Shown here in pieces: positions 29,901 to 40,817 of a stretch of 64,000 nucleotides of DNA. The position numbers were made by a program, and so were the translations under genes. The stretch lies in assembly GCA_011634665.1 (NCBI GenBank), contig WAEK01000005.1, forward strand, positions 922,001 to 986,000. Reading direction: 5' to 3'. This stretch comes from Mortierella sp. BCC40632. Taxonomy: Eukaryota; Mortierellomycota; Mortierellomycetes; Mortierellales; Mortierellaceae. The stretch's first letter is position 1; each line of letters begins with the position of its first letter. The notes beneath the pieces are model-generated. The model was not told where the DNA came from. It saw only the letters and a program-made list of their open reading frames with translations, and did not search any database.

Positions 29901-32390
29901 ATAGGCAGAAGATTGGATATTATTCTGCCCTATAATATCTCCTACTACTATTGATATTAATTATTTAAAGGATTAAATTTGGATAATACTCTTTATTTCA
30001 ACAGTTTCAAGTTTAATGTTTGGTCTGTTTCATAGATTTACTACGAAGATAGTTATTAACTATTGAATATCCATGACAAACGAAAGTCAGAATCCGGTTA
30101 CATGGCGATTTTAATTACTAATAGAATACGTCATACAAGTGATGGGTACCTAGGGGCATGTATTTTATTCTAATTGTTCAAGATTCCGCCGTAGCTTGAA
30201 TAGTAACATGTGATTAAGATGTAGGGCTGACTAATGAGCCAAAGGGTGGTAATCAAAGTACCGATTGTGTTAGTGGTTGTACGTTACGATTCAACCATAA
30301 ATCCAAAAAAACAAACAATAATCAATATATATGTTCAATCCTATATCTTCTCATTCCAACTACTATAAGGCGTTCATAAAAAATGTTGTAATCAATATAG
30401 AATAGTTTGACATCACTGAATGAATAGTATCCCTAGAAACTTGAATGTGGCTAAAACCCTTGACATGAGGAAAGGCTGGAGGTAAAGTAGAGAAACAAGT
30501 TCTTTCTTTATTCGAAACTTATTTTGGCTCTTCCCATCTGTCCTAGTGTTATGAGAAATATTATTGATGGTAGGAGGTAGCTATGTGATTTATAAAGATC
30601 TGATATCATTGTTCATTAACTGTTGAAATCAAAAATAATGTATCAATTGACATTTGATTCCGAGATAAATATTATATTTGAAACATTTGTACTTACAAAC
30701 TCTGATTAAACCCGGTTAATCCACTTTTAGACGGTTCATAAAATATGTATATCTCAGTGAATGTTAGACCATAATTTTGTTTTTGAGAATTTTGAAATTG
30801 ATTATGCATACTTAATCTTGTTCATCTATGTTGAGACGAACATAATTTATAAAAGGCACGCTTAATGGTAGATTTTTGGTCAAAGTTACAAAATTGATTT
30901 AGTTTCGTCTAAATTGGACCATTAATTAATAGATATTAATTTAATTCAAATAATTTCATGGAAACTATACTTAAGGAGATAATTTCATTTTTTTTCAAAC
31001 TATCTTAAAGTTATTACGTGTGGAGTTTGATCGGAGCATGGTTAGAAATAACAATTTTTATATGAGTCTCATCAATAAATTCACTAAATTCAGTTTCTAT
31101 CAATCACTTAACGTTTCATGGGGTAGATTTTTGAACTTATTTATGCTATATTATCGCTATCAGGTTATTTTCCTGTCACTTTTAGAAGAAATTGATGTCA
31201 TTTGTGACTTATGGAGACCATGAGTGTTCAGGAACATACTTCTGACGCATCCAAATTTCAACATTTTCTATTTTTAATTAGATTCAGTAACCATTTGGTC
31301 TGTGGAGAGGTGGGAGGAAGGCAGTGAATGCAGGTCAAGGACTGGCTGAACTCATCTATAAATTTTTATTTTTTTCAAGGAAACTTTGAATATATAATGT
31401 TTTAGAATTGGAGTGGATTTGTTTATGGCGCAGCCGCTCAGCCCTTTCAATTACTTTTGATTTTCTCTATTTCTTTCTCATCCTTACTCTATCCGATAAT
31501 GTACCATCACATTTCTTTTCTTTCCTCTCTCTTCTATCCTATTCACAAAGCACCGTCTTTTCATTTCTTATTATTGTATCCCTTGCGTTATATTCCATAG
31601 TAGTAATAACTCTAGCAAACGATGGCCCCACCACAAAACACACCAATGCCTCTAATATATGGCCATGTAGATATTGAAAAAGTGGTTTGTTCACAATGAG
31701 TGAACGTGCATACTTTATTCTTCATTTCTCTCTCTCTCTCCCCAATGGTTAGTGGACATCTATATCCGAGTTTCAAGAGAAGTGAGGATTTTGGCCTTTG
31801 CTTTAAATGAACCAGAAATCTAATCACGCTGCTTCCAGTTTGACTCCTCATCTTGTCTAGTTCCTTTTGGGTACAGTGATATACCATATTTTGCCAAGAG
31901 GAATAAAATATTTTCGCAATGCACGAAGGCGCTATCACCTACCATTTCTATTGACTAAGGAGAGTATTGTGCAATGAGTTCCAAAATCATTTTTAAGGCG
32001 CACCTTTCGATCCATGCTGTTTTATATTATGACCACGATGCGATTTAAACGTAGATCTCATGGTTTGTGTGGATGTAGTGAGATAGACTATCGTCGATAA
32101 GGAATGTTTAAGATAGTTTACCTTCGTTTAACTGGGCTGTTAGCCTTTACCCTCTTTCCAAACTGATCTTTTAAGTAACAATCATTGCCCATGAGTTTCA
32201 AATGATAATTGCTCCTACTTGGTTCGTGTGGCCACCTTCGAAAATGGTCTTCTAGACGGCTCTACCCTAATATTTTTTATTTACCTTTTTCTCCTTCTTT
32301 TTCAATATGGACAAGCCTTCTAATGCCATATTTCTCCATGCGATTTCTCAAATCCATACGGCTCCTAGTCCGCCTTACTTTTTAATATAT
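26960..32390. other. AT-rich gene-free desert
   Basis: Roughly 26960-31300 is strongly AT-rich, with no ORF above ~80 residues, no recognisable protein motif, and no repeat shared with the rest of the window. From 31300 to 32390 base composition becomes more balanced, but I still see no gene. No rRNA, tRNA or mitochondrial gene was recognised. Candidates are an old inactivated repeat block, centromere-like DNA or a decayed insertion. Confidence 0.6.
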
Positions 32391-32628
32391 TTCATAGCCC
32401 TGGCTGCAACAGCGATGAAAGAATGGAGTCAAAAAGTGGAAGAATTGATGACATGGAGAAGAAAGGAGAAAGGGAGGCGATAAGGAATGAAGGAGGAGAC
32501 GGAGTTGACGGAAAGGGAAAGAGAGAAAAGGAGGTAAAAAGATTAGGTAAGGAGAAACAGGATTGAGGTTCTGTGTGGGACTCCCACATGGGACCTCCGT
32601 GTGAGACCTCCTATCCGCCCCTACTTTT
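32391..32628. other. Unassigned purine-rich stretch
   Basis: GGAGAAAGG-type low-complexity DNA (about 32430-32560) followed by two near repeats of GTGGGACTCCCACATGGGACC type. No gene seen. Confidence 0.4.
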
Positions 32629-32885
32629 TGTCAAAGAGTACACTTGCTTGTCGCGTCTTTGAGATGCTTGGGATATGTTGTCAGGTCCACAGCGAACAAG
32701 GAATGCCTCCCTGTCTGACCTGACATACCACAGAAAATAGCTAGCCTGATAGTCATCTCCGTAGTATTTATTCCCTCTTCCCTCCCTCGAATAAACAGCA
32801 GTTAGTAACTCACCTCTTGTCCCTAGTTTTTGTCCTAGTCCCTGTCTTTGTTCTTCTCCTTCCCTATTCCTCTTGCCTTGTTACA
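32629..32885 (+). repeat. Solo LTR, family K (257 bp, TSD CTTTT)
   Basis: It begins TGTCAAAGAGTACAC and ends TTGCCTTGTTACA, flanked by CTTTT at 32624-32628 and 32886-32890. It contains GTATTTATTCC and GAATAAACAG. A second copy, inverted, with its own duplication lies at 49801-50067. Confidence 0.92.
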
Positions 32886-33241
32886 CTTTTAGTCCTTGGA
32901 CAATTCTTGCAACATCTTGGCGTCAGACAGTCTAGCAACAGACTTTTTTTTCTATTATTATTATCTAATTACTAAACAAACCCGATGATTCAGGTACCGT
33001 TCAACTATTTTTGCCATTCCATCGCTTCTACTTTTTCTTTGCATCCATTCATCTCTTTCCCAAAAATCCGCTTCCCATCCCATCAGCTTGCCCCAGCGTC
33101 TCATCGAAAGAGAGACATCCTTTCTATACCTTCATCACCATCCATTCCCGCGAAACATCAACATCATCGATCCATTAAAGGGTATTCTTCCCCCTTCCGC
33201 TACAAATTTTTGATGTGACCTGACAATCATCGACCTAACTG

Positions 33242-33705
33242 TGCACTTTACACCATGTGGGGTATCGCCCACTTTTTTGGCGCACCATCCCATGCATGGA
33301 CCACCTACACGGGGGGGGGCCAGCTCATCTTGGTCAAGGATGTCAATGATCCCCCCATGAAGATTCTTCACCAAAGCCACATGCTTCATAACGAGGGGTG
33401 TCTGATGGACAAACCATGGACGTGCTTTCATGCATGGACCATGGAGAAAAACGCAAATGAAAATCGCATCCCTTTGCTTGAGAAACGGGACACGGCCTGG
33501 GGTATGGTTTTTTTACACAACCTGGGGTACGGATATTATACACCACCTGGGGTACCTTTTTCCACTTTCCCTTTACACTCCCTGGGGTATGCATTTCATT
33601 TTTACACAGCCTAGGGTTTGTCATTCTAATTACACCGCCTAGGGTATGCTAATTATAACATGAGCTGGGGTATGGCTTCTTCATTACACCTGCTGGGATA
33701 TGTTT
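33242..33705 (+). repeat. Degenerate tandem array with core TACAC-n-CCTGGGGTATG
   Basis: One unit near 33247 (TTACACCATGTGGGGTATCG), then at least eight consecutive units between 33488 and 33700 spaced 25-35 bp, for example ACACAACCTGGGGTACGG, ACACCACCTGGGGTACC, ACACTCCCTGGGGTATGC, ACACAGCCTAGGGTTTG, ACACCGCCTAGGGTATGC. The core is conserved and the spacers are diverged and pyrimidine-rich. This is unlike a simple minisatellite, where whole units decay evenly. No coding role seen. Confidence 0.75.
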
Positions 33706-33735
33706 ATGCTTATACTAGTAGGAGCCCCGTGGCGT

Positions 33736-33927
33736 TGTGCTGTAGCTCCTTCCTCCAAAGACACACGGGGGATGCTCAAAGGAGAGGAAGGCAAAAGGGA
33801 CGGTCATCTGGTCGAGGGCCAATGAATGAGAGTCATAGGATTGGTCAGGTTGGAACAACAGCCAGGAAGGAAGGAAAGAATGAAGGGGGTGGGGGTCGGA
33901 ACGAGAAGAGTCTTACTTCAGAAGCGC
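33736..33927 (-). repeat. Truncated TRIM-type LTR
   Basis: It starts TGTGCTGTAGCTCC like the complete copies at 38950, 40319 and 50607, but diverges (TTCCTCC for TTGCTCC, GGTTGG for GGTGGG). It stops after about 190 bp at GAAGCGC, where family T sequence begins. The oldest-looking copy of this LTR. Confidence 0.8.
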
Positions 33928-34327
33928 TGCTCTGTAGAGATCACAAACAGGCCGCTGGGGAAATAGGATCAAATGGGCTACGGTCAGTCTATCTTCTAAC
34001 GATTCTACTTTCAACTCTCACATTAACGAAGGGGAAATACGTACAGGAAATGGGAATGGCCCTGTCCAAATTGGAGGAAAATAACCGAGAGGGCTAACGT
34101 AATAAATTCTAAGTCGAAAGTAGGTAATTTTACACCGTGTGAATAGGCAGAAAAATGGGATTCAGACAAAAGAATTGGTGTCATAACTAAAGTACAAAGA
34201 CGATGACCAACCTTTTGTCTAGATATCCTATTTTACAGGGATTTTCTAGAAAAGACAGTAGAAGGGTGGGGACCAAAGAAGATGATCGAGATGCTATTCT
34301 GATGGGGTGGGATGGCACAAATGGAAA
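33928..34327 (-). repeat. Family T LTR relic, truncated
   Basis: It is the reverse complement of the 3' half of the LTR at 19627-20525 (TGCTCTGTAGAGATCACAAACAGGCC ... GATGGCACAAATGG), clearly more diverged than the other T copies. It is cut at 34327 by Gypsy-D. Confidence 0.82.
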
Positions 34328-34502
34328 TGAAATAGGACAGCCACATTGCTGCGCCTACCTCTGTACAACATAGTGGCGCGCCACTATCCGCGCCCCCAAA
34401 AAGTCCCTCAACCTGTATAAATACCCTTCCCTCACTATCCTTAATAAAGCAGACTTACTCCGACTTCCACGATCGCCTTTTCTATTGCATTGGCAGCAAA
34501 GG
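34328..34502 (+). repeat. 5' LTR (34328-34489) and primer-binding site (34491-34502) of Gypsy-D
   Basis: The LTR begins TGAAATAGGACAGCC, contains the palindrome GTGGCGCGCCAC, TATAAATACCC and AATAAAGC, and ends CTATTGCA. After one T comes TGGCAGCAAAGG, complementary to a tRNA 3' end reading CCUUUGCUGCCA. Confidence 0.93.
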
Positions 34503-34613
34503 TTTCCTCGACTCCACCGACCCAGACTCCCCGCACCCCCAAGATTATTCCCCTCAGACACTTTGACCCCCTGATTTTTTTTTCTCCCTGCCTTCCACTT
34601 CCATTGATTCCTT

Positions 34614-35243
34614 ATGTCGACCATCGATCAACTCATTGATGGCCTCGCCGGCCTTAACCTATCCTCAGAGGAAGGACGCAACCAGGCCCATCTTCGTCTC
34701 CTCAATCTCGTTCAGTCCTCCGCCGCTACATCTGCTGCCGCCTCCGCTGCCGCTACTGTTGCCGCCGCCGCCGTAAAGGCCCCTGTCCCGACAAGATTCA
34801 AGGGAGGAAGGGATGCTCTTCTTGCAAGCGCTTTTATAACTTAAGTCGATCGATTTGGAAAAAGCATGGGTGTTCCTGATAACAGTCTTACTGAGATAGC
34901 CATCAACTATCTTGATGGCCCCGCAGTTCGTTGGTGTGAACTATCAAAAATAACCAATGACACCACTTGGGTCGAGTTTAAAAAGCAATTTACTTCCGAA
35001 TTTCGACCAACCGATCATGAACGCTTAGTCCTTACTCAACTCCGAGAACTCAGACAGCCAGAAGGTGAAGAAGTTACGAAGTACACCAACAAGTTCCGAG
35101 ATTTGGCTGCCCAGCTCGACTCTCCCTCTGAAGACATGCTCCGAGAGTACTACATCACGGGCCTTGCCAAAGACACCCAAGTTCAAGTGGAGACCTCAAA
35201 CCAATCTACATGGACTGAAGCAATCAAGGTTGCCGAACGAGTG
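34614..35243 (+). pseudogene. Gag of Gypsy-D, 5' part, with internal stop
   Basis: It starts MSTIDQLIDGLAGLNLSSEE, with an Ala-rich stretch, then TRFKGGRDALLASAFIT. An in-frame TAA at 34842-34844 breaks it, and the same frame continues LTEIAINYLDGPAVRWCEL and WVEFKKQFTSEFRPTDHERL, a normal capsid domain. It stops at the GAGTG duplication (35239-35243), where Gypsy-N inserts. The remainder resumes at 42334. Confidence 0.9.
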
Positions 35244-35438
35244 TGCAACAGTCAGAGGCCAGGGAGTCTTTGGTTTGGGCAGTTTATTGCTAAAGATTAA
35301 AGTAATGAGAAAGCTAACTATTTATACAAGTGGTTTGGTGGCAAATGGAAGGGGGCGCGGCAGTGGTGGCAACTGGACAGTCACAAATAGTGGCAAAGGG
35401 CGCAGCTTGAAGAGGACACTGTCGCACCTTCCCCTTTT
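35244..35438 (-). repeat. 3' LTR (35244-35426) and polypurine tract of Gypsy-N
   Basis: On the - strand the tract AAAAGGGGAAGG (35427-35438) precedes TGCGACAGTGTCC, the LTR start. The LTR ends CTGACTGTTGCA. It contains a TATAAATAG-type box and poly(A) signal-like sequence near its middle. Confidence 0.9.
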
Positions 35439-36848
35439 AAAAATTTAGGTCGTGTTTCTGCTTGTACTCGTCCACAGTTTCCTGGCAATGTGTAAGATCC
35501 TTTACTTTTTCCCATGTTGCCTCGTCTCGAGAGTAGCCCTTCCATAAAATAAGGAACTGATGCTGCCGTCGATAGTACCGATAGTCCAGAATACTGTCTA
35601 CTTCAAACTCTTCTTCTCCATCGATGATTTCAGGCTCTGGTTCTGAATGTACTGTTGTCCGAGGGCCGAGTGATTCTGGCGACTCTTCATAGTGTCGGAA
35701 ACGATCCACATGGAACACGTCGTGTATTTTCATTGTCGGAGGTAATTCAACTTTGAAGGTGACAGGGGACAATTGCTGAAGGAGTGTGTAGGGTCCAATG
35801 AATCTCGGCTTCAGTTTATCTGATGGTCTGTTTTGGTCTGCTGGGATAGTGATATGTTCCGCGTTGAGCAAGACTTTGTCGCCTTCTTTGAAGCTGTGCT
35901 CGATCCTATGTTTGTCTGCGTTCCAAGTCTGCCTTTCCTGTGCGAGTCGAATAGAATCCTGGGGCCTCCTTGAGTATCCTGCTCTGGTCGCTTACAAAAC
36001 TTTCAACCTTGGGAGCTTTTAGACGGTTGGGGTTGGGGTAGAGCGGATGGGATACGGGGATGGTAGCCCATGTTCAAAAAAGAAGGGAGAGTAACCAGTT
36101 GTTGGGTTGACCGAGTTGTTGTATCCAAATTCGAGTGAAGGTAATGAAAGATCCCAGTTTGTCTGTTGTTGATCTATGACAGACCGGAGCATCGTTGTGA
36201 GAGTTTGGATTGCGCGTTCTGATTGTCCATCTGTTTGGGGGTGGTGTGCAGTTGACATGGCTAGTCTTGTGTCCATTAGTCGATGTAACTCCTGCCAGAA
36301 CTGACTAGTAAACTTTGTATCCCGATCTGACACAATAGTTGTTGGCATTCCATGAAGTCGGAAGACATTTTTGAAGAAGCAATGGGCCACGTCAACAGCT
36401 GTGTCAGTTGTTCTACTTGGTGCAAAAGTGGGCCTGCTTTTGATAGTTTGTCGACAAAAACTGTGATTGCATCGAATCCTCTCTCTGTTCGTGGTAATTG
36501 AACGACAAAATCCATTGTTACTGTTTCCCATCGCTGATCTGGGATTGGAAGTGGATGGAGGAGTCCTGTTGGTGCACGATTGCTATGTTTGTTCCTTTGG
36601 CAACTCTCACAAGTTCTGACGTACGTCCTGATATCATTGACTATCTGTGGCCAGAATGCAAAGCGTCTCAAGTTGTCGTAGGTTTTATCGAATCCCAAGT
36701 GTCCTGCTATGGCTGAGTCGTGTGCATCATGGATAAGTGAGTGGCGGATGTCAGCATTCCTGGGGATACAAATTACTGATTTGCCTCGTCGTAGTACGTG
36801 GAGTAGGCCATCGAATATAGCATATCCTTGAGGTGGTTGTCCTTTCAT
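35437..36848 (-). pseudogene. Integrase and chromodomain of Gypsy-N, frameshifted
   Basis: On the - strand: zinc region HDSAIAGHLGFDKTYDNLRR and CESCQRNKHSN, core MDFVVQLPRTERGFDAITVFVD, VSDRDTKFTSQFW, HPQTDGQSERAIQTL, then NAEHITIPADQNRPSDKLKPRF and chromodomain FEVDSILDYRYYRRQHQFLILWKGYSRDEATWEK. Frames change near 36430 (a missing base in the Q-A-H region), 36075 and 35960. The catalytic D, D, E are present. This is the reference used to detect the Gypsy-1 deletion and nonsense codon. Confidence 0.92.
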
Positions 36849-38330
36849 GCAGCTGTAATAAATAGGCCATAAAACGGCTGTCGTCTCTGTAGCTAAGGAT
36901 GAGTCGTTTTCGAAGATCGCGGTCCAGAGCTATTTCCATGGAATTAAAATCGACAGGTTGGGGTAGGGAGTGGTCAGGTCGGCGGGGGAGAGAGCGTCTG
37001 ATACGATGTTTTCCGATCCTTTTCTTGTACTTGAAGGTGAAGTCGTACTCCTGAAGGAGTTCCATCCAACGAGCTTGGCGACGGGTGAGCTTCGGTTGTG
37101 TAGGAAAGTGTCGTAGGGTAGCATGATCGGTGTATACAATGAAATGTGTTCCATCGAGATAGTATCGCCATGTTTTCAGGCATGCACAACTGCCAACAGT
37201 TCCTGCTCATGTGTTGGATAGTTCCTTTCTGCTGAGTTCATTTTGCGAGACGTGAAGGCGACTGGTCGTGACTCTCCATTTTTGTCTATCTGAAATAGGA
37301 CAGCTCCCACAGCAAATCCAGATGCATCTGTCTCCACGGATGTAGTCAATTCAGGGTCAAATATCCTGAGGACTGGTGCTTCACTAACAGCTTTTTTGAG
37401 GGCGATAAAGGCTGACTCATGGCTGTCATTCCATTCGAAGGGGACGTCGTCTCCTAAGAGAGATGTCAGGGGCAGAGCTATCTGAGCAAAGTTGTTGACA
37501 TAGTTATGGTAGAACTGAGCGAGGCCGATGAACTGTTGAACTTCCTTTTGCTTTGTTGGTCGAGGCCATTCTCTGATAGCTTTGACGAGTCCAGCGTTTG
37601 TTTGAATGCCATCCTTGGTGAGAATGTGTCCCAAAAACTCCGTTTGTTGTTGTAGAAATGAACATTTGCTGAGCTTTGCGTAGAGGCCGTGCTTCCTGAA
37701 GAGAGAGAGAACTGTTCGTAGATGGTCCAGGTGTTCTTTCTTGGATTTAGAGTAGATTAGCACGTCGTCTAAGTAAGCTACAACAATTTCGTCCAAGACA
37801 GGGTTCAAGACGGTGCGCATCATTGAAGAGAAGGAAGCTGGGGCGTTTGTCAGACCAAAAGGAACAACATTAAATTCATAATGTCCATATCGGCAACGGA
37901 AGGCTGTTTTGTGGGTATGCGGTTCGTAGACTCGTTGTTGATGGTATCCTGATAAGAGGTCGAGTTTCGAGAAATACTTGGCACCTCTGAATCTGTCAAT
38001 CAACTCGTCAATTCGAGGCAGAGGGTGGCGGTTCTTTTTGGTGATTCGGTTGAGACCTCTGTAATCCACACACATTCTGAGGGTTCCTTCTTTTTTGCGA
38101 ACGAATAGGACGGGAGCGCCATAGGGTGATGTGCTAGGCTTAATGAACCTTTTTTCAACAGGTCGTCTAACTGCTTTTAGTTCATCAAGTTCAGCGATTG
38201 AAAGTCGAATGACAGGTCGGACAGGTGGATCGGCGGTAGGGTCGGTCTCAATTCGCATTGCATCTCCTCTGTCTGGTGGGGAGTCCATCAGGGAGAGAGT
38301 CGGGAAATACATCAGGGAACTCTTCCATAA
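36849..38330 (-). pseudogene. Reverse transcriptase and RNase H of Gypsy-N
   Basis: A long - strand frame carries [22 protein letters not shown] (catalytic Asp present, unlike Gypsy-1), [19 protein letters not shown] and RNase H ETDASGFAVGAVLF. One break near 37185 (ALKTWRYYLD region) puts YTDHATLRHF in another frame. At 38150-38190, indels in A-runs (four As for six) and nearby bases compensate, altering about ten residues without breaking the frame. Confidence 0.93.
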
Positions 38331-38949
38331 CTATTTTTCGGATTTCAGGGTCAGCATTTTCAAGGGGTTGGTGACAGGCTTGACATTTCCTTCTTTGAGT
38401 AGGGCAATAAAGACTTCACTACCAGGAAGGGCGGCGATGGTGTTGAAGTGCATGTGGCTAAGGAGGAGTCCACCAGAGGTTGTCGTTACTGAAGTGGGTT
38501 TGAAGCCGCGACATGTCCAGTGAACTGTCTTTCCGTTGTGATCAAAGACTAGTTTGTTCGTCTGCCAGTTGATATTCGGGTTGATGTCAGTGAGCCAGGG
38601 TTTACCGAGGATGATGTCGTATTTTTGGAGGTCATAAGCGATAGTGTCTACCGTGTCAGTGTAATTATCGCGTGCAAGTGTAATGGTTGCCGTGTGGGAT
38701 GTCGTAGATGAAGAGCCGTTAGGGAGGAGGACTGGGATGGGGTTGCACGACTTTACGGGGATCGAGTGTTGGGATAAAAATCGTTTGCTGATAACATTCA
38801 TTTCAGCCCCGCCATCGATTAAAAATCTTTGCAGGGTGGTTGTTGACTGCGCCGATGAAAGTAAGGAGTCGTTGTTGAGCCTTTGCAATAGTGAAGCTAT
38901 GAAGACCCAATCCTTTCTTTTTCTTCGGTTTGTGTGTTGACTCTGGCGA

Positions 38950-39447
38950 TGTGCTGTAGCTCCTTGCTCCAAAGACACACGGGGGATGCTCAAAGGAGAG
39001 GAAGGCAAAGGGACGGTCATCTGGTCGAGGGCCGATGAATGAGAGTCATAGGATTGCTCAGGTGGGAACAACAGCCAGGAAGGAAGGAAAGAATGAAGGG
39101 GGGGACGAAACGAGAAGAGTCTTACATCAAAAGCGCCATGCTACCAACGGGTCGCCAGGAGCTCTTCAATGGCATGAAACGAGCGGAAGGCAGCACAAAA
39201 GCTAAATCAAGCTTCTACAAAAAAGAAGGGGAAGGGTGGACGCATCTTACTTTCAAAGTCAACAAGGAACAAAAACAAAAGGGAAGAAACGACCAGGAGC
39301 AAACAAGAGCCTGCTCAAGTATTTATTCATCTACTACTATCTATTGAGGGGCATGCAGACCAGATGGCTCCGCAGCCCCAAGTTGTCCACCTCTTGGAAA
39401 GGGCTAAAATCGTAGCTACTGCGACCAGTGTCAGTTACTACACGACA
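38950..39447 (-). repeat. TRIM LTR, left copy (3' LTR)
   Basis: On the + strand TGTGCTGTAGCTCC to CACTACACGACA-type end. It differs from the right copy by small indels in A, G and T runs. Confidence 0.9.
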
Positions 39448-39759
39448 CCGTTTGATCCCAGTGCCCTCCCACATGACCAAAAGGCGCCAAAAGCGCAACG
39501 CAGGTCATGTGGCCAGCAGCCAAGCGAGTCGGGGTCGTGAGCTAGATCCCCAAGCCCTATCACCGGCATTTGCCCCATAAACCTGTCGACTTGAACGAAT
39601 GAGAACAACAAAGTTGGGACTTGTCCGGGATCCCAAAGGACAAGCGATGCCTGATATCGAATGCTCACTGTTCAGGATTGTCAGAGAGTCTTCTCCTGAA
39701 CTAAGCAGTGTATCTGGCTAGGGCCTTGTGGAATCAATCGAACGTGGACAGACATAGAC

Positions 39760-39935
39760 ATCCAGACATTGGATCTTAGGCTGGCTACCTGGCCTGGGTA
39801 CTTGGTCTGGGAACTTAGACTGGGCATGGCCTGGGTAACTTGAACAGGGACTGGACAGGGTACCTCGAAGTAGAACTTGGCCTGGGTCCTAGGCTTGGGT
39901 CCTTGGCCTGGGTAACAGGGACCCTGGAAAACCTT
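39760..39935 (+). repeat. Minisatellite in the TRIM interior
   Basis: Degenerate repeats of about 13 bp with core CTTGGCCTGGGTA, for example ACCTGGCCTGGGTA, CTTGGTCTGGGAA, CTTGGCCTGGGTC, CTAGGCTTGGGTC, CTTGGCCTGGGTAA. About eight units, some with insertions. This is the only structured part of the TRIM interior. Confidence 0.8.
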
Positions 39936-40318
39936 GCACTCTCCGAACGAAGTGAGCCCGAAACATGGAGAGCCACCGATCACAGAATGGCACGATATAA
40001 AGTTCAAGGAAGTGGGTAAAAATAGATAGCTGCGTGGGAAAAAAAGTATGGGAACAATTTTCTCACGCTCTGCACAATTGTGTCTAAGCATGAAGAATGA
40101 GAAGAGAAATGTGGTGCTCATTCAATGAATGGAAACAGATGGAGGAGAAGAAGGAATAAAAGAACAAGGGGAACCCTCAGGAACGGAGGTTTGATAATAT
40201 CCACATGGTACAACTGGTCGTGATAAAAAAAGGGAAAGGAAAATAAAAAATGCACTCAACATTCGAGGCACAGTATCAACAATCAGAATGACTGCCCAGG
40301 TTCTCCACCAAAGAAGCG

Positions 40319-40817
40319 TGTGCTGTAGCTCCTTGCTCCAAAGACACACGGGGGATGCTCAAAGGAGAGGAAGGCAAAGGGACGGTCATCTGGTCGAGGG
40401 CCGATGAATGAGAGTCATAGGATTGCTCAGGTGGGAACAACAGCCAGGAAGGAAGGAAAGAATGAAGGGGGGGGGGGACGAAACGAGAAGAGTCTTACAT
40501 CAAAAGCGCCATGCTACCAACGGGTCGCCAGGAGCTCTTCAATGGCATGAAACGAGCGGAAGGCAGCACAAAAGCTAAATCAAGCTTCTACAAAAAGAAG
40601 GGGAAGGGTGGACGCATCTTACTTTTTCAAAGTCAACAAGGAACAAAAACAAAAGGAAGAAACGACCAGGAGCAAACAAGAGCCTGCTCAAGTATTTATT
40701 CATCTACTATCTATTGAGGGGCATGCAGACCAGATGGCTCCGCAGCCCCAAGTTGTCCACCTCTTGGAAAGGGCTAAAATCGTAGCTACTGCGACCAGTG
40801 TCAGTTACTACACGACA
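40319..40817 (-). repeat. TRIM LTR, right copy (5' LTR)
   Basis: 499 bp, near-identical to the left LTR. On the - strand AATAAATACTTGAG near 40690-40704 may serve as the TATA-like or poly(A) element. Confidence 0.9.

Larger units (their letters stand above)
38950..40817 (-). mobile_element. TRIM-like non-coding LTR retrotransposon (1868 bp, TSD GCGA)
   Basis: Two near-identical LTRs (38950-39447, 498 bp; 40319-40817, 499 bp) flank only 871 bp with no meaningful ORF. GCGA is duplicated at 38946-38949 and 40818-40821, and removal restores the Gypsy-N linker. The - orientation is inferred because the - strand then ends internally with GGGCACTGGGATCAAACGG before TGTCGTGTAG, the same junction as Gypsy-E (TGTCATGTAG). 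A possible primer-binding site TGGTGGAGAACC lies 8 bp inside the other LTR. Confidence 0.9.

Noticed and set aside
26960..31300. Mitochondrial insertion
   Set aside because: No recognisable cox, nad, cob, atp or rRNA segment in any frame. AT-richness alone is not evidence.
32985..33218. 77-residue ORF
   Set aside because: No motif, low-complexity Pro/Ser sequence, no supporting context.
33242..33705. CRISPR array
   Set aside because: Repeats are imperfect, spacing varies from 25 to 35 bp, and the genome is eukaryotic.
38683..38940. 85-residue + strand ORF inside Gypsy-N
   Set aside because: Antisense to the protease; no independent support.
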